This document shows, one piece after another, positions 1 to 6,284 of a stretch of DNA of 11,393 nucleotides. The notes beneath the pieces are model-generated. The model was not told the origin of the DNA and searched no databases. It saw nothing but the letters and a program-made list of their open reading frames with translations. The first letter of the stretch is position 1, and every line of letters begins with the position of its first letter. Position numbers and translations under genes: made by a program. The DNA lies in the NCBI GenBank assembly GCA_018303895.1, contig JAGVXJ010000039.1:1-11393 (forward strand), read 5' to 3'. This DNA is from Candidatus Pacearchaeota archaeon. Its GTDB lineage: Archaea > Nanobdellota > Nanobdellia > Pacearchaeales > GW2011-AR1.

Positions 1-63
1 TCCATCTCCCCGAATAAGTAAGTATCTTTTCTTCTCGCGCAGAGTTGGCTTAAGAGCTTTCAT
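1..63 (-). CDS. rnp2: RNase P protein component 2 (Pop5/Rnp2), N-terminal fragment
   Basis: Partial gene that runs off the left edge; only the first 21 codons are present, read from an ATG at 63. The peptide starts MKALKPTLREKKRYLLIRGD, the typical opening of archaeal/eukaryotic Pop5: a basic N-terminus, then PTLREK(K/N)RY and the first beta strand. Pop5 is a protein subunit of archaeal RNase P, which removes the 5' leader of pre-tRNA. The reading frame is open to the edge. A TATA-like box (ATTAAATA on the minus strand, 85-92) lies 22-29 bases before the ATG, so the message is probably leaderless. The call rests on a short but characteristic segment; the rest of the gene lies outside the window. 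Confidence 0.8.
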   Translation of the reverse strand, partial: MKALKPTLREKKRYLLIRGDG

Positions 64-84
64 ATTTCTAACAGAAGAAATTAC

Positions 85-92
85 TATTTAAT
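85..92 (-). promoter_or_regulatory. TATA-like box of pop5
   Basis: ATTAAATA on the minus strand, 22-29 bases upstream of the ATG at 63. This is the spacing expected for a leaderless archaeal transcript and matches other starts in this window. Confidence 0.5.
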
Positions 93-114
93 TTTATCTT
101 TTGTTTCCATCTTT

Positions 115-384
115 TTATTTTTCTGAATTTAATTTAATTGGAACCCCTTGGTAATGTCCACCTACTCCGTATTTATGTTCAAATCTTATTGCTCTGATTA
201 CCCCATCATATCCATTTTCTGCAATTGTCTTCTTCGTTAATTCTTCTAAAACACTAAACCCACAGTTCCTTGAAACAAATAAATCTCCCGCAATCACATA
301 TTGTCTCGATGGATCTCGAGAATTTAATTCTCTAAGCGAACCCCCAAAAATCCTAATTTCTTCAACTTTTTTATCTTTACTCAT
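115..384 (-). CDS. Small hypothetical protein (89 aa)
   Basis: I do not recognise a family with certainty. The 89-residue product is soluble, with no signal peptide or membrane segment. A charged N-terminus (MSKDKKVEEIRIFGG) is followed by short strand-like pieces (RQYVIAGDLF), a helix-like segment near residues 44-56 and a glycine-rich stretch AENGYDGVIRAIRFEHKYG near 55-73. The pattern 'helix, then NGYDGVI strand' recalls small alpha/beta oligomeric folds such as YbjQ-like proteins, but this is only an impression. It ends 51 bases before the pop5 ATG on the same strand and follows the exonuclease gene after 72 bases. Its own TATA-like sequence lies at 413-422. Composition matches its neighbours, which supports a real gene. 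Confidence 0.6.
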   Translation of the reverse strand: MSKDKKVEEIRIFGGSLRELNSRDPSRQYVIAGDLFVSRNCGFSVLEELTKKTIAENGYDGVIRAIRFEHKYGVGGHYQGVPIKLNSEK

Positions 385-410
385 TTTTTATTCATCTCAA
401 AAAATAATCT

Positions 411-424
411 CGTTTAAATAAACG
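411..424. promoter_or_regulatory. TATA-like box inside a short inverted repeat, upstream of the 89-aa gene
   Basis: Six-base arms CGTTTA and TAAACG are separated by AA. On the minus strand the repeat contains TTTATTTAAA (413-422), 29-38 bases before the ATG at 384. That is slightly farther than the other TATA boxes here, so a short leader is likely. The symmetry could be an operator or chance in AT-rich DNA. Confidence 0.4.
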
Positions 425-456
425 CTGAAAATAAAATCTGAACCCGAGATATAGAA

Positions 457-1077
457 TTATTTTTCAGTCTTTGGAGAAATTTTTATCATTTTCAAAACTT
501 TCTCAAATAATTCTGCCTGATAAATCGCGTCGTGAAGAGCGTGATGTTTATGCTTCTGTTCCCTCAAATTCATATCTTCTATATGTGCGTACGGATTTCT
601 TTTTACTCCCCTAAAAAAAGAATTGATGTCTTCTCCGGAATATTCAAAAGGATTTTGCCCGTCGTTAAAATTATCAAAATACCATGCAGTAAACATTCCG
701 TCAAACTTTATTGGTCCGGCAGTTTCAACTGCTTTTGAGTCTTTAGTATTTTCTCTAATCCAATTTGCAAAATCTGCCATAACTTTTTTCGGTTCTTCTC
801 CAGATTTTTCAAGAATTTTCAAAACTTTCAGAGGATTAAAATTTTTATTTTTTGCGTCAACTTCCTCGTCGTAAACTTTCAGTTTTTCTAAACATTCAAG
901 TTCGAGACAGCCGATTTTCATAGCTTCCAGAATATAATTATCATTCAGCGGTTTTAATTCTCGATAAAAATTAATATTTGTTTTCCCAACAACACACGCC
1001 CCAAGGGAAAGCATAGAATATTTTCCCGGTGTCAAACCCGAGCTTTCAATATCCACCGAAATATATTTTTTATCCAT
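457..1077 (-). CDS. DEDDh-family 3'-5' exonuclease (DnaQ/RNase T/oligoribonuclease-like)
   Basis: A single-domain 206-residue exonuclease predicted to remove nucleotides from 3' ends of DNA or RNA with two metal ions. All the family motifs are visible. Exo I is VDIESSG at residues 8-14, with D9 and E11 as metal ligands. Exo II is KFDGMFTAWYF at about 124-134, with D126. Exo III is HHALHDA at 178-184, with H178 as general base and D183 as the last ligand. The histidine marks the DEDDh subgroup. Length fits a stand-alone exonuclease with no polymerase fused. The exact substrate (DNA proofreading, small RNA turnover, tRNA trimming) cannot be told from sequence. The start at 1077 is an ATG with CTTAAATT 22-29 bases upstream. 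The gene is divergent from the gene starting at 1144. Confidence 0.85.
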   Translation of the reverse strand: MDKKYISVDIESSGLTPGKYSMLSLGACVVGKTNINFYRELKPLNDNYILEAMKIGCLELECLEKLKVYDEEVDAKNKNFNPLKVLKILEKSGEEPKKVMADFANWIRENTKDSKAVETAGPIKFDGMFTAWYFDNFNDGQNPFEYSGEDINSFFRGVKRNPYAHIEDMNLREQKHKHHALHDAIYQAELFEKVLKMIKISPKTEK

Positions 1078-1098
1078 ATTTTTAATAAAACTTAATCC

Positions 1099-1122
1099 AA
1101 TTTAAGATTGTATGTTTTTAAA
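1099..1122. promoter_or_regulatory. Back-to-back TATA-like boxes for the exonuclease (-) and 1144 gene (+)
   Basis: The minus-strand box CTTAAATT (1099-1106) lies 22-29 bases before the ATG at 1077. The plus-strand box TTTTTAAA (1115-1122) lies 22-29 bases before the ATG at 1144. The matching spacing on both sides is the main reason for preferring the 1144 start. Confidence 0.5.
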
Positions 1123-1143
1123 CTCTCATTTTCTGAAGAACAA

Positions 1144-1536
1144 ATGAAAGATAAAATTGAAGCAACTTATTTTGCAAATCTGAAAAAAAATTTTGTTTTT
1201 GCAGAAAAAATTTTACAAGGTCAAGGAAGAATTTTTGTCGTTGCTGACATAGCCTATTATTCATTAGGGGATTTTTCTGTGAACATTCCACCAGAATCAA
1301 AAACTTTAAATTTTCCGACTCAATTATTTGAACAAATTTTTCCTTTGGCTCAACAATATTCAAAAATTGTTTCTCAGGTTCTTTCTTCTATAGATGATGA
1401 TTCTTTTGCACTTTACGCTTGGGAAGCAAAAAAAATTAATAGTAGATTAAAATCTTTTGATTCAGAATTAGTTTCTATTCTGGATGCGCACGGAATCGAT
1501 TCACAACCATTCAAAAAACTGAGAAATCTGGTTTAA
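1144..1536 (+). CDS. Hypothetical protein (130 aa)
   Basis: Unrecognised soluble protein. It begins with a lysine-rich helical segment, followed by GRIFVVADIAYYSLGDFSV (two strand-like pieces) near residues 27-45. The remainder is largely helical (LFEQIFPLAQQYSKIVSQVL, then SFALYAWEAKKINSRLKSF) with a basic C-terminus. There is no membrane segment. The frame can be extended 12 codons upstream to a TTG at 1108. I chose the ATG at 1144 because a TTTTTAAA box sits 22-29 bases ahead of it, as at other genes here; the TTG start (142 aa) remains possible. The gene is divergent from the exonuclease and lies 73 bases before RNase J on the same strand. No function is proposed. Confidence 0.6.
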   Translation: MKDKIEATYFANLKKNFVFAEKILQGQGRIFVVADIAYYSLGDFSVNIPPESKTLNFPTQLFEQIFPLAQQYSKIVSQVLSSIDDDSFALYAWEAKKINSRLKSFDSELVSILDAHGIDSQPFKKLRNLV

Positions 1537-1609
1537 TTAACAATTACAACATTTTTTAAACTCACGAGTTTTCTGATTATAGTAAATAAAAAAATATAAG
1601 ATAAAGATT

Positions 1610-2743
1610 ATGGAAATATGTACAGTCGGCGGGTTTGAGGAAGTCGGAAAAAATATGACTGCCGTTAAGGTAGGAAATGACGTTATTCTACTTGATGCTG
1701 GGCTTTATTTGCCCGCAGTTGTTGAATTACAGGAACAAGAAATTCAAGAAGAATATTCTGAAAAACTTCTTAGACGAATTAAAGCAATCCCAAATGATTT
1801 AGTTCTAGATGAACTTGGATGGTCAGACAAAGTTCGGGCGATTATTATCGGCCACGCACATCTGGACCACGTTGGTGCTGTGCCTTACATTGCTCACCGA
1901 TATCCTAATGCAGAAATTATCGCAACTCCTTTCACGATGGCTTTTTTGAAAACTATTTTGCGTGACGAAGGAATTGAAATAAAAAATCAAATGCGAGTTG
2001 TAAAACCAAATTCTACCCTTGCATTAAAAGGAGCGTCTGGAAATATCAATCTTGAATTTATTCACACAACTCATTCAACTTTGCAATGTATTTTTGTTGC
2101 CTGGCATTCTTCAGAAGGAACTTTTCTTTATACACCTGATTTCAAATTTGATAATTATCCCGTTATTGGTGAACCACCAAATTATAAACGACTTAAAGAA
2201 CTGGGAAAAAAAGGAGTCAAAGTTCTCATTGCTGATACGCTATATTCTGGCACGGAAAGAAGAACAGCGAGCGAAAGAATCGCACGGAATTTATTAGAAG
2301 ATGCATTTTCTTTTGTCCGAGATAAAAATGCTGCGATGGTTGTAACAACTTTCTCAAGCCATATTGCGAGATTAAAAAGCATAGTTGAATTCGGTAAAAG
2401 AACCAACCGAGAAATTGTTTTCTTAGGAAGAAGTTTAAACAAATATGTGAATTGCGCGTCGGAAGTCGGGCTTTGTCCGTTCTACAAAGAAATTAAAATT
2501 TTGAGATATAGAAAACAAATAAATTCTTTTTTGAAAAGATTAAATAGCGAACGAGGAAAATTCCTGGTTGTTTGCACGGGGCACCAGGCAGAACCCGGTT
2601 CTATTCTCGACAGAATGATTAACGGAGAAACACCATTTCAATTTCATTCAGCCGACCATGTAATTTTTTCTTCAAGAAATGGGTGTAAGAATTCAAACAG
2701 ACATTCATGTTTCAGGTCACGGCGGAAGAGAAGACTTGCGTGA
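1610..2743 (+). CDS. rnj: Ribonuclease J (metallo-beta-lactamase/beta-CASP), main part of an interrupted gene
   Basis: Archaeal RNase J is a zinc-dependent 5'-3' exonuclease, sometimes also an endonuclease, in mRNA turnover. The start MEICTVGGFEEVGKNMT is typical. The metallo-beta-lactamase motif HAHLDH lies at residues 82-87 (H82, H84, D86, H87). Further ligands are the THS histidine near 155 and D177 in TPDFKFD. The beta-CASP part contains TTFSSHIARLKS (246-257) and the TGHQ motif at 323-326. The frame is authentic up to VIFSSR (351-356). The last 21 residues (NGCKNSNR to the end) are an out-of-frame tail. The real C-terminus, with HVSGHGG and IIPAHG, continues in another frame at 2679-2894. 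As written, the product lacks the beta-CASP motif C histidine region and is probably inactive. A GTAAATAA sequence at 1582-1589 is a weak promoter candidate. Confidence 0.9.
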   Translation: MEICTVGGFEEVGKNMTAVKVGNDVILLDAGLYLPAVVELQEQEIQEEYSEKLLRRIKAIPNDLVLDELGWSDKVRAIIIGHAHLDHVGAVPYIAHRYPNAEIIATPFTMAFLKTILRDEGIEIKNQMRVVKPNSTLALKGASGNINLEFIHTTHSTLQCIFVAWHSSEGTFLYTPDFKFDNYPVIGEPPNYKRLKELGKKGVKVLIADTLYSGTERRTASERIARNLLEDAFSFVRDKNAAMVVTTFSSHIARLKSIVEFGKRTNREIVFLGRSLNKYVNCASEVGLCPFYKEIKILRYRKQINSFLKRLNSERGKFLVVCTGHQAEPGSILDRMINGETPFQFHSADHVIFSSRNGCKNSNRHSCFRSRRKRRLA

Positions 2744-2894
2744 TTTAGTTCAAATGCTTGATCCTAAAAATATAATCCCCGCACATGGTTCAATTCAACA
2801 GGAAAAACCAATGGTAGAACTTGCAGAAGAAATGGGCTATAAGCACGGACAAAATGTTTTTCTTTCCAACGACGGGAAAGTATTAAAATTTTAA
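2679..2894 (+). pseudogene. rnj: C-terminal fragment of RNase J in a shifted frame
   Basis: This frame encodes the true end of RNase J. MGVRIQTDIHVSGHGG is followed by REDLRDLVQMLDPKNIIPAHG, the HVSGH and IPxHG motifs that complete the beta-CASP active site and carry the motif C histidine, then a short C-terminal tail ending at 2894. Read upstream of the ATG, the same frame gives Leu-Gln-Glu directly before MGVRI, which also fits the family, so this ATG is probably not a natural start. Between VIFSSR of the upstream frame and LQEMGVRI of this one, archaeal RNase J normally has roughly 15-20 more residues (the PIPxPxN...NR segment). These are absent. The stop TAA overlaps the stop of the convergent minus-strand gene in TTAA (2891-2894). 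Confidence 0.8.
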
Positions 2895-3460
2895 TTTTCT
2901 TCTTTGGGAGAATATTTTGATTTCATAAATCCCTTTCTTTCTTCTTGAGTCATAACCCCTTTCGCCATCAAAATTCCGCTTGCAATATAATCTCTTACTT
3001 CTTCAGGATTTATTCTTTGTGCAACCCAATACGGGTCTTTAACGGCATCTTCAAAACTCACGGGAGTTCCATCATTTAATATGATTTCTGCATTCCAAAA
3101 ATCCTGTCCGTATAATCTTTGATAACAACCACCAACAGAAGTATTTATATTTTCAATACTAATCCCTCTAAATGGAACTGCATATGCTAAACATTTTCTT
3201 AATTCTCTTCGGTCTGGTTTTCTTCCATCAAATCCAACATCAAGAACTCTGTCAAGAAGACCTAGATGTCCAAGCTCGATTGCCGCTTCTTTGATTTTTC
3301 CGTACTCATCTCTTGGAAGATTGTTTGCATTAATTAAATTATAAATTTGACCAACATCCATTTTAGAATAACCTTTTCCAACTATTTCCTCCGGGCTTTG
3401 CCAAACTTCATCAGCTGGTTCGTCCTTACTCTTTCTCCTTGTTAACCATTGTAATACCAT
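2891..3460 (-). CDS. Hypothetical protein (189 aa)
   Basis: Unrecognised soluble protein with well-formed, charged coding sequence. A basic N-terminus (MVLQWLTRRKSKDEP) leads into helical segments (DVGQIYNLINANNLP near 35-49, DEYGKIKEAAIELGHLGLLDRVLDVG near 51-76). A central part contains NTSVGGCYQRLYGQDFWNAEII, and the C-terminal helical part reads VRDYIASGILMAKGVMTQEERKG. There is no membrane span or obvious catalytic motif. The start at 3460 has ATTTAAATAC with TTTAAATA 22-29 bases upstream (3482-3489). It converges on RNase J with the two stop codons sharing TTAA. Confidence 0.7.
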   Translation of the reverse strand: MVLQWLTRRKSKDEPADEVWQSPEEIVGKGYSKMDVGQIYNLINANNLPRDEYGKIKEAAIELGHLGLLDRVLDVGFDGRKPDRRELRKCLAYAVPFRGISIENINTSVGGCYQRLYGQDFWNAEIILNDGTPVSFEDAVKDPYWVAQRINPEEVRDYIASGILMAKGVMTQEERKGFMKSKYSPKEEN

Positions 3461-3481
3461 ATATTTTTTAGAAATTTAAAG

Positions 3482-3489
3482 TATTTAAA
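3482..3489 (-). promoter_or_regulatory. TATA-like box of the 189-aa gene
   Basis: Minus-strand ATTTAAATAC with core TTTAAATA, 22-29 bases before the ATG at 3460. GAAAC precedes it in the BRE position. Confidence 0.5.
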
Positions 3490-3549
3490 TGTTTCTTTTT
3501 TAGCTATTTAATAGTAACAACAATATCTACTAACCATTAGAATAAAAAA

Positions 3550-3557
3550 TTTATATA
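3550..3557 (+). promoter_or_regulatory. TATA-like box of the 3582-4614 operon
   Basis: TTTATATA lies 25-32 bases before the ATG at 3582, in a very AT-rich spacer. No other TATA-like sequence separates 3582 and 4078, so both genes probably share it. Confidence 0.45.
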
Positions 3558-3581
3558 GTATAAAATATATCTAAATAAAAG

Positions 3582-4076
3582 ATGGTGAACGAATCAATTA
3601 TCGGTGGTTTGAAATCTGCGGTTGCAAGAGGACAGTCTTTACAAAAAGCGTATTATAGTTTGATTAATGCTGGTTATAACAAATCCGAAGTCGACGAAGC
3701 TTTTGCTACACTAACAATGCCAGTAGAAAATTCAAACGTTTCTAAATCTTCTTTAATTATAAAGCAACAAATGGAGCTAATAAAACCAACACTCCCACCA
3801 ATTTCCTTACAAAAAAATATTCTTCAACAAAATCAAACTCCAAATAATCTTCCTCAATTTCAAAAAGTTTTTGTTCCACCAGCAAATAAATTTTCTCAAA
3901 TCTCTCAACAAAATCAAGGTTCAACAATAATTCGGGATGCTTCTGAATATTCATCACAGAAAAAGCAATCAAATGCCGTCGCTATTGCCTTGATGGTTTT
4001 AATTTTAATTTTCTTGATGGGAATTCTTTTTGGGGTAGTAATCTTTAAAGAAGAGATTTTACAACTGTTAGGATAA
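3582..4076 (+). CDS. Tail-anchored membrane protein with N-terminal UBA-like helical domain (164 aa)
   Basis: Three regions are visible. Residues about 5-43 (LKSAVARGQSLQKAYYSLINAGYNKSEVDEA, written here in part) form a compact three-helix motif of the 'LKxAxxRGQSLxxAxxSLxNAGYxxxEVxEA' type, UBA-like in layout, which I associate with DPANN membrane proteins. Residues about 50-128 are a low-complexity linker rich in Gln, Asn, Pro and Ser. Residues about 131-155 are a strongly hydrophobic membrane helix, followed by a short charged tail. With no signal peptide, it is probably anchored by its C-terminus with the helical head in the cytoplasm. The partner of the head is unknown. The stop lies one base before the methyltransferase ATG, so the genes are cotranscribed. 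Confidence 0.7.
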   Translation: MVNESIIGGLKSAVARGQSLQKAYYSLINAGYNKSEVDEAFATLTMPVENSNVSKSSLIIKQQMELIKPTLPPISLQKNILQQNQTPNNLPQFQKVFVPPANKFSQISQQNQGSTIIRDASEYSSQKKQSNAVAIALMVLILIFLMGILFGVVIFKEEILQLLG

Positions 4077-4077
4077 A

Positions 4078-4614
4078 ATGTCATTAATATATCAACCTGC
4101 TGAAGATTCTTTTTTAATCTGTGATGCCGTCGCAAAACTCAAAAATTTAAATAATAAAAAAATTCTTGAAATGGGTTCAGGTTCAGGAGTAATCGCTGAA
4201 GCACTGATTAATAATCATGTAGATGAAAAAAATTTGACTCTTGTTGATATAAATCTCGAAGCAATAAAAAATTTGAAACAAAAATTTCCTAAATCAAAAG
4301 TAGTCCGAAGTGATTTGTTTAAAAAAATTCATGGAAAGTTTGACTTAATAATTTTCAATCCACCTTATCTTCCCACCGACAAAAAAGAAGATAAAGAAAG
4401 CAAATTAGCGACGGCGGGTGGAAAAATCGGAAGCGAAATAATAAACCGATTTTTGAAACAAGCAAATACCTATCTTGAAAAAAATGGAAAAATAATTTTG
4501 TTAACAAGTTCACTAACAAAAAGAATCGACTGGCAAGATTATGAAAAGAAAATTCTAGAAGAAAAAAAGATATTCTTTGAAGAGTTAGTGGTTTGGGAAT
4601 TAACAAAATATTGA
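4078..4614 (+). CDS. HemK2/Mtq2-type release factor glutamine N5-methyltransferase
   Basis: A small class I SAM methyltransferase of the HemK/PrmC superfamily. It begins with YQPAEDSFLI (5-14), the YEPAEDSFLLLD signature of archaeal/eukaryotic HemK2 (Mtq2), and lacks the extra N-terminal domain of bacterial PrmC. SAM motif I is EMGSGSG (31-37), the acidic motif II is VDIN with D57, and the catalytic NPPY is at 94-97, as in enzymes that methylate a glutamine amide. GGKIGSEII (114-122) corresponds to the conserved GGxxGxE loop. The expected substrate is the GGQ glutamine of translation termination factor aRF1; some HemK2 enzymes also act on lysine. At 178 aa the length is normal for the archaeal group. 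It is the second gene of an operon, one base after the membrane protein. Confidence 0.88.
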   Translation: MSLIYQPAEDSFLICDAVAKLKNLNNKKILEMGSGSGVIAEALINNHVDEKNLTLVDINLEAIKNLKQKFPKSKVVRSDLFKKIHGKFDLIIFNPPYLPTDKKEDKESKLATAGGKIGSEIINRFLKQANTYLEKNGKIILLTSSLTKRIDWQDYEKKILEEKKIFFEELVVWELTKY

Positions 4615-4624
4615 TATTCCTCTC

Positions 4625-4654
4625 AAGTTACAACAAAAAGGAAAGGTTTAAAAA
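4625..4654 (+). promoter_or_regulatory. Promoter of the sigma-54-like gene, copy 1 of a 30-bp inverted repeat
   Basis: The 30 bases are identical to the minus strand of 7961-7990. The right half contains GAAAGGTTTAAAAA: GAAAGG in the BRE position and TTTAAAAA at 4647-4654, 22-29 bases before the ATG at 4676. The left half (AAGTTACAACAAAAAG) lies upstream of the core promoter, where a regulator could bind. Identity stops abruptly on both sides. Confidence 0.75.
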
Positions 4655-4675
4655 TAAGTATAGTCCTTTGAAGGA

Positions 4676-5617
4676 ATGGAATGTCAATTAACTCAAAATA
4701 TATCAGTGAGGCAGGAACAAAATGTTCAACAAATAATTGAACTAAGTAGTATGCTTTCTCTGCCTGTTGGTGTAATGGAGAGTGTCCTTGAAAAAGTTGT
4801 CGAAAATCCTCATGGAGTTGAAAAATTATTAATTGATAGAAAACATGAAACTCATGAGCTTAAAACAAGAGCAATATTTGGAGAATTAGTTTCTAACAAA
4901 CAATCTGGAATAAAACCAAACTCTGGAATAATTCCAAGTTTTAAATTAAATGAATTGGAAGGAATTGTCGACGGAATAGAACCGGTTGTAATAACCCCAG
5001 ATATTATTTACACCGGAGTTAATGAAGGCAATCCAAGAATGCATTTTGCGGATTATCTTGACACAAAACCAGAATTAAAAATAAACTTAGTTGGAAAGGA
5101 ATTTCCTAACGCCAGAAAGTTTTACAATCTTTTACTTTTCCAAAGAGTTTGGATATCTTCGAAATTAAGAGAAGCTTATTCAGAACTAAGAGATGTCCAG
5201 AGAGAATTTATTAATACCCTTAATCCTACTCAGTTGCATATTTTCTTGCAGGAAAATTTAGGTGAGTCAGTGAATCTACATTATACTACAATTTCTCGTC
5301 TGGTAAAAAACAGATATGTTCAAATAAATTCCGACGGAAAAACAGAAGTTCATCCATTTTTTCATCTTTTACCTACATCAGATGACGTGTTCAGATATCA
5401 ATTCGTCGAAAAATTAAACAGAACTTTTTCTGAAGAATTCAAAAATAAAACTGTTTTTTCCGACGAGGAAATTAGAGTGAGTCTAAGAAGAATAGCAAGA
5501 AGAACAATTGCAAAATACCGCGAAGGATCCAAAATTCCAAACAAGAGTGAAAGAAAAAAAATTTATTCAGAAAATCAATTAGTCAAACCTTATCAAATTC
5601 CTTTTTTTGGGAATTAA
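4676..5617 (+). CDS. rpoN: Sigma-54 (RpoN)-like factor, full length
   Basis: The 313-residue product aligns by eye with bacterial sigma-54 along its whole length. Residues about 6-49 (QNISVRQEQNVQQIIELSSM, then LPVGVMESVLEKVVENP) match region I, the activator-interacting helices with spaced Leu/Gln. Residues about 101-140 match the core-binding part, including ITPDIIYTGVNEGN, the conserved 'PDxxxxxxDGxxxxxLN' pattern. RDVQREFI (172-179) corresponds to the 'VxxQxxFF' helix. A helix-turn-helix follows at about 184-217, with TTISRLVKNRYVQI and HPFF. FSDEEI (261-266) precedes ARRTIAKYRE at 274-283, which differs from the RpoN box consensus ARRTVAKYRE by one conservative change. It then ends with IPNKSERKK. 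It is shorter than typical bacterial sigma-54 because region II and linkers are reduced. It has an archaeal TATA promoter and base composition like its neighbours. Whether it binds archaeal RNA polymerase is unknown, and no AAA+ activator lies in the window. Confidence 0.88.
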   Translation: MECQLTQNISVRQEQNVQQIIELSSMLSLPVGVMESVLEKVVENPHGVEKLLIDRKHETHELKTRAIFGELVSNKQSGIKPNSGIIPSFKLNELEGIVDGIEPVVITPDIIYTGVNEGNPRMHFADYLDTKPELKINLVGKEFPNARKFYNLLLFQRVWISSKLREAYSELRDVQREFINTLNPTQLHIFLQENLGESVNLHYTTISRLVKNRYVQINSDGKTEVHPFFHLLPTSDDVFRYQFVEKLNRTFSEEFKNKTVFSDEEIRVSLRRIARRTIAKYREGSKIPNKSERKKIYSENQLVKPYQIPFFGN

Positions 5618-5627
5618 CTAATTAGTT
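5616..5627. terminator. 12-bp perfect palindrome between convergent genes, possible terminator
   Basis: AACTAATTAGTT is a perfect palindrome that overlaps the stops of the sigma-54-like gene and the convergent methyltransferase-like gene. On the plus strand it runs into a short T tract. It could help end transcription from the left or be a chance AT palindrome. Confidence 0.3.
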
Positions 5628-6269
5628 TTTGATATATCCGTGAACATCACATTCCGCAATTATTTTTTTGAGCCCAAGTTTTTCTGCATCAAACCCGCCA
5701 ATTTCAATTCCTTGAGATTCAGTATAAACTCCTCGCGGGTGTAAAACTCTTGAAATTTCCTGAATAACTTTTTTGTGATAAGAAATGTCAGGAATTATTA
5801 TTTCATCAATTCCAGAAATATGAACACTTACAGAATTGTCAGGAATTCTTTTCAAAAAATTAAGCATATCTTCTCTGACGACGGCGAACGGAATTTTTTT
5901 TGAATTGAATGAATTTCTTAAACCATCCAACAATCTCTCTTCGTGGAATAACTCAACTCCAATATATCCATTAATATCAAAATCAGAAACTGAATTATAA
6001 AATTTTGAATCATTTCCTGCACCCAAGTCCAACACGACTTGAGAATTAAATCTTTCAAAAAGAGTTCTTATCTTTGGTGCCGCATTAGTTTTTAAAAGAA
6101 GACTCATGATTACAGGATAACCAGAGGGACAAAGATTTCCGATAAATTCGCCAGAATTTTCAATTGATTTTTCCAAAGCATAAATTCCCGATTCTTTTTT
6201 TACTAAACCAGATAAGCTGATTCCTTCAATCATTTCTTCGAGTAAAAGATTATTTTTCAGGTTGTTCAT
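5622..6269 (-). CDS. Class I SAM-dependent methyltransferase-like protein
   Basis: A 215-residue protein with a Rossmann-like methyltransferase core. Motif I is VVLDLGAGND (78-87) and the acidic residue after strand 2 is E106 in YIGVELF. VVREDMLNFL (130-139) fits motif III. The segment SVSVHISGIDEI sits at strand 4, and EISRVLHPRGVY (171-182) resembles the 'xxxVLKPGG' helix-loop of small-molecule methyltransferases. About 75 N-terminal residues are mainly helical and probably form a cap that sets the substrate. The substrate is not recognisable. It is the last gene of the kinase operon, 15 bases after the preceding gene. It converges on the sigma-54-like gene with stops 4 bases apart. The ATG at 6269 is the only plausible start. 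Confidence 0.7.
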   Translation of the reverse strand: MNNLKNNLLLEEMIEGISLSGLVKKESGIYALEKSIENSGEFIGNLCPSGYPVIMSLLLKTNAAPKIRTLFERFNSQVVLDLGAGNDSKFYNSVSDFDINGYIGVELFHEERLLDGLRNSFNSKKIPFAVVREDMLNFLKRIPDNSVSVHISGIDEIIIPDISYHKKVIQEISRVLHPRGVYTESQGIEIGGFDAEKLGLKKIIAECDVHGYIKN

Positions 6270-6284
6270 TTTAATTTAACGAAA

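Noticed and set aside
64..81. Inverted repeat ATTTCT / AGAAAT just upstream of pop5
   Set aside because: Six-base arms in AT-rich DNA are expected by chance, and no T tract or other support makes it a terminator or operator.
532..874. Two open frames on the plus strand opposite the exonuclease
   Set aside because: They are antisense to a well-supported gene with clear catalytic motifs and have low-quality, hydrophobic, Cys/Phe-rich translations typical of shadow frames.
1108..1143. TTG start extending the 1144 gene by 12 codons
   Set aside because: The ATG at 1144 has a TATA-like box at the spacing seen for the other genes, while the TTG has only a weaker AT-rich sequence ahead. Not excluded.
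1531..1561. GTTTAA...TTAAAC arms with a T run as a terminator after the 1144 gene
   Set aside because: The arms are short and 19 bases apart, and the T run is no longer than others scattered in this AT-rich DNA.
2248..2265. TGGCACG resembling a sigma-54 -24 element
   Set aside because: It lies inside the RNase J coding sequence and no GC follows at the -12 spacing.
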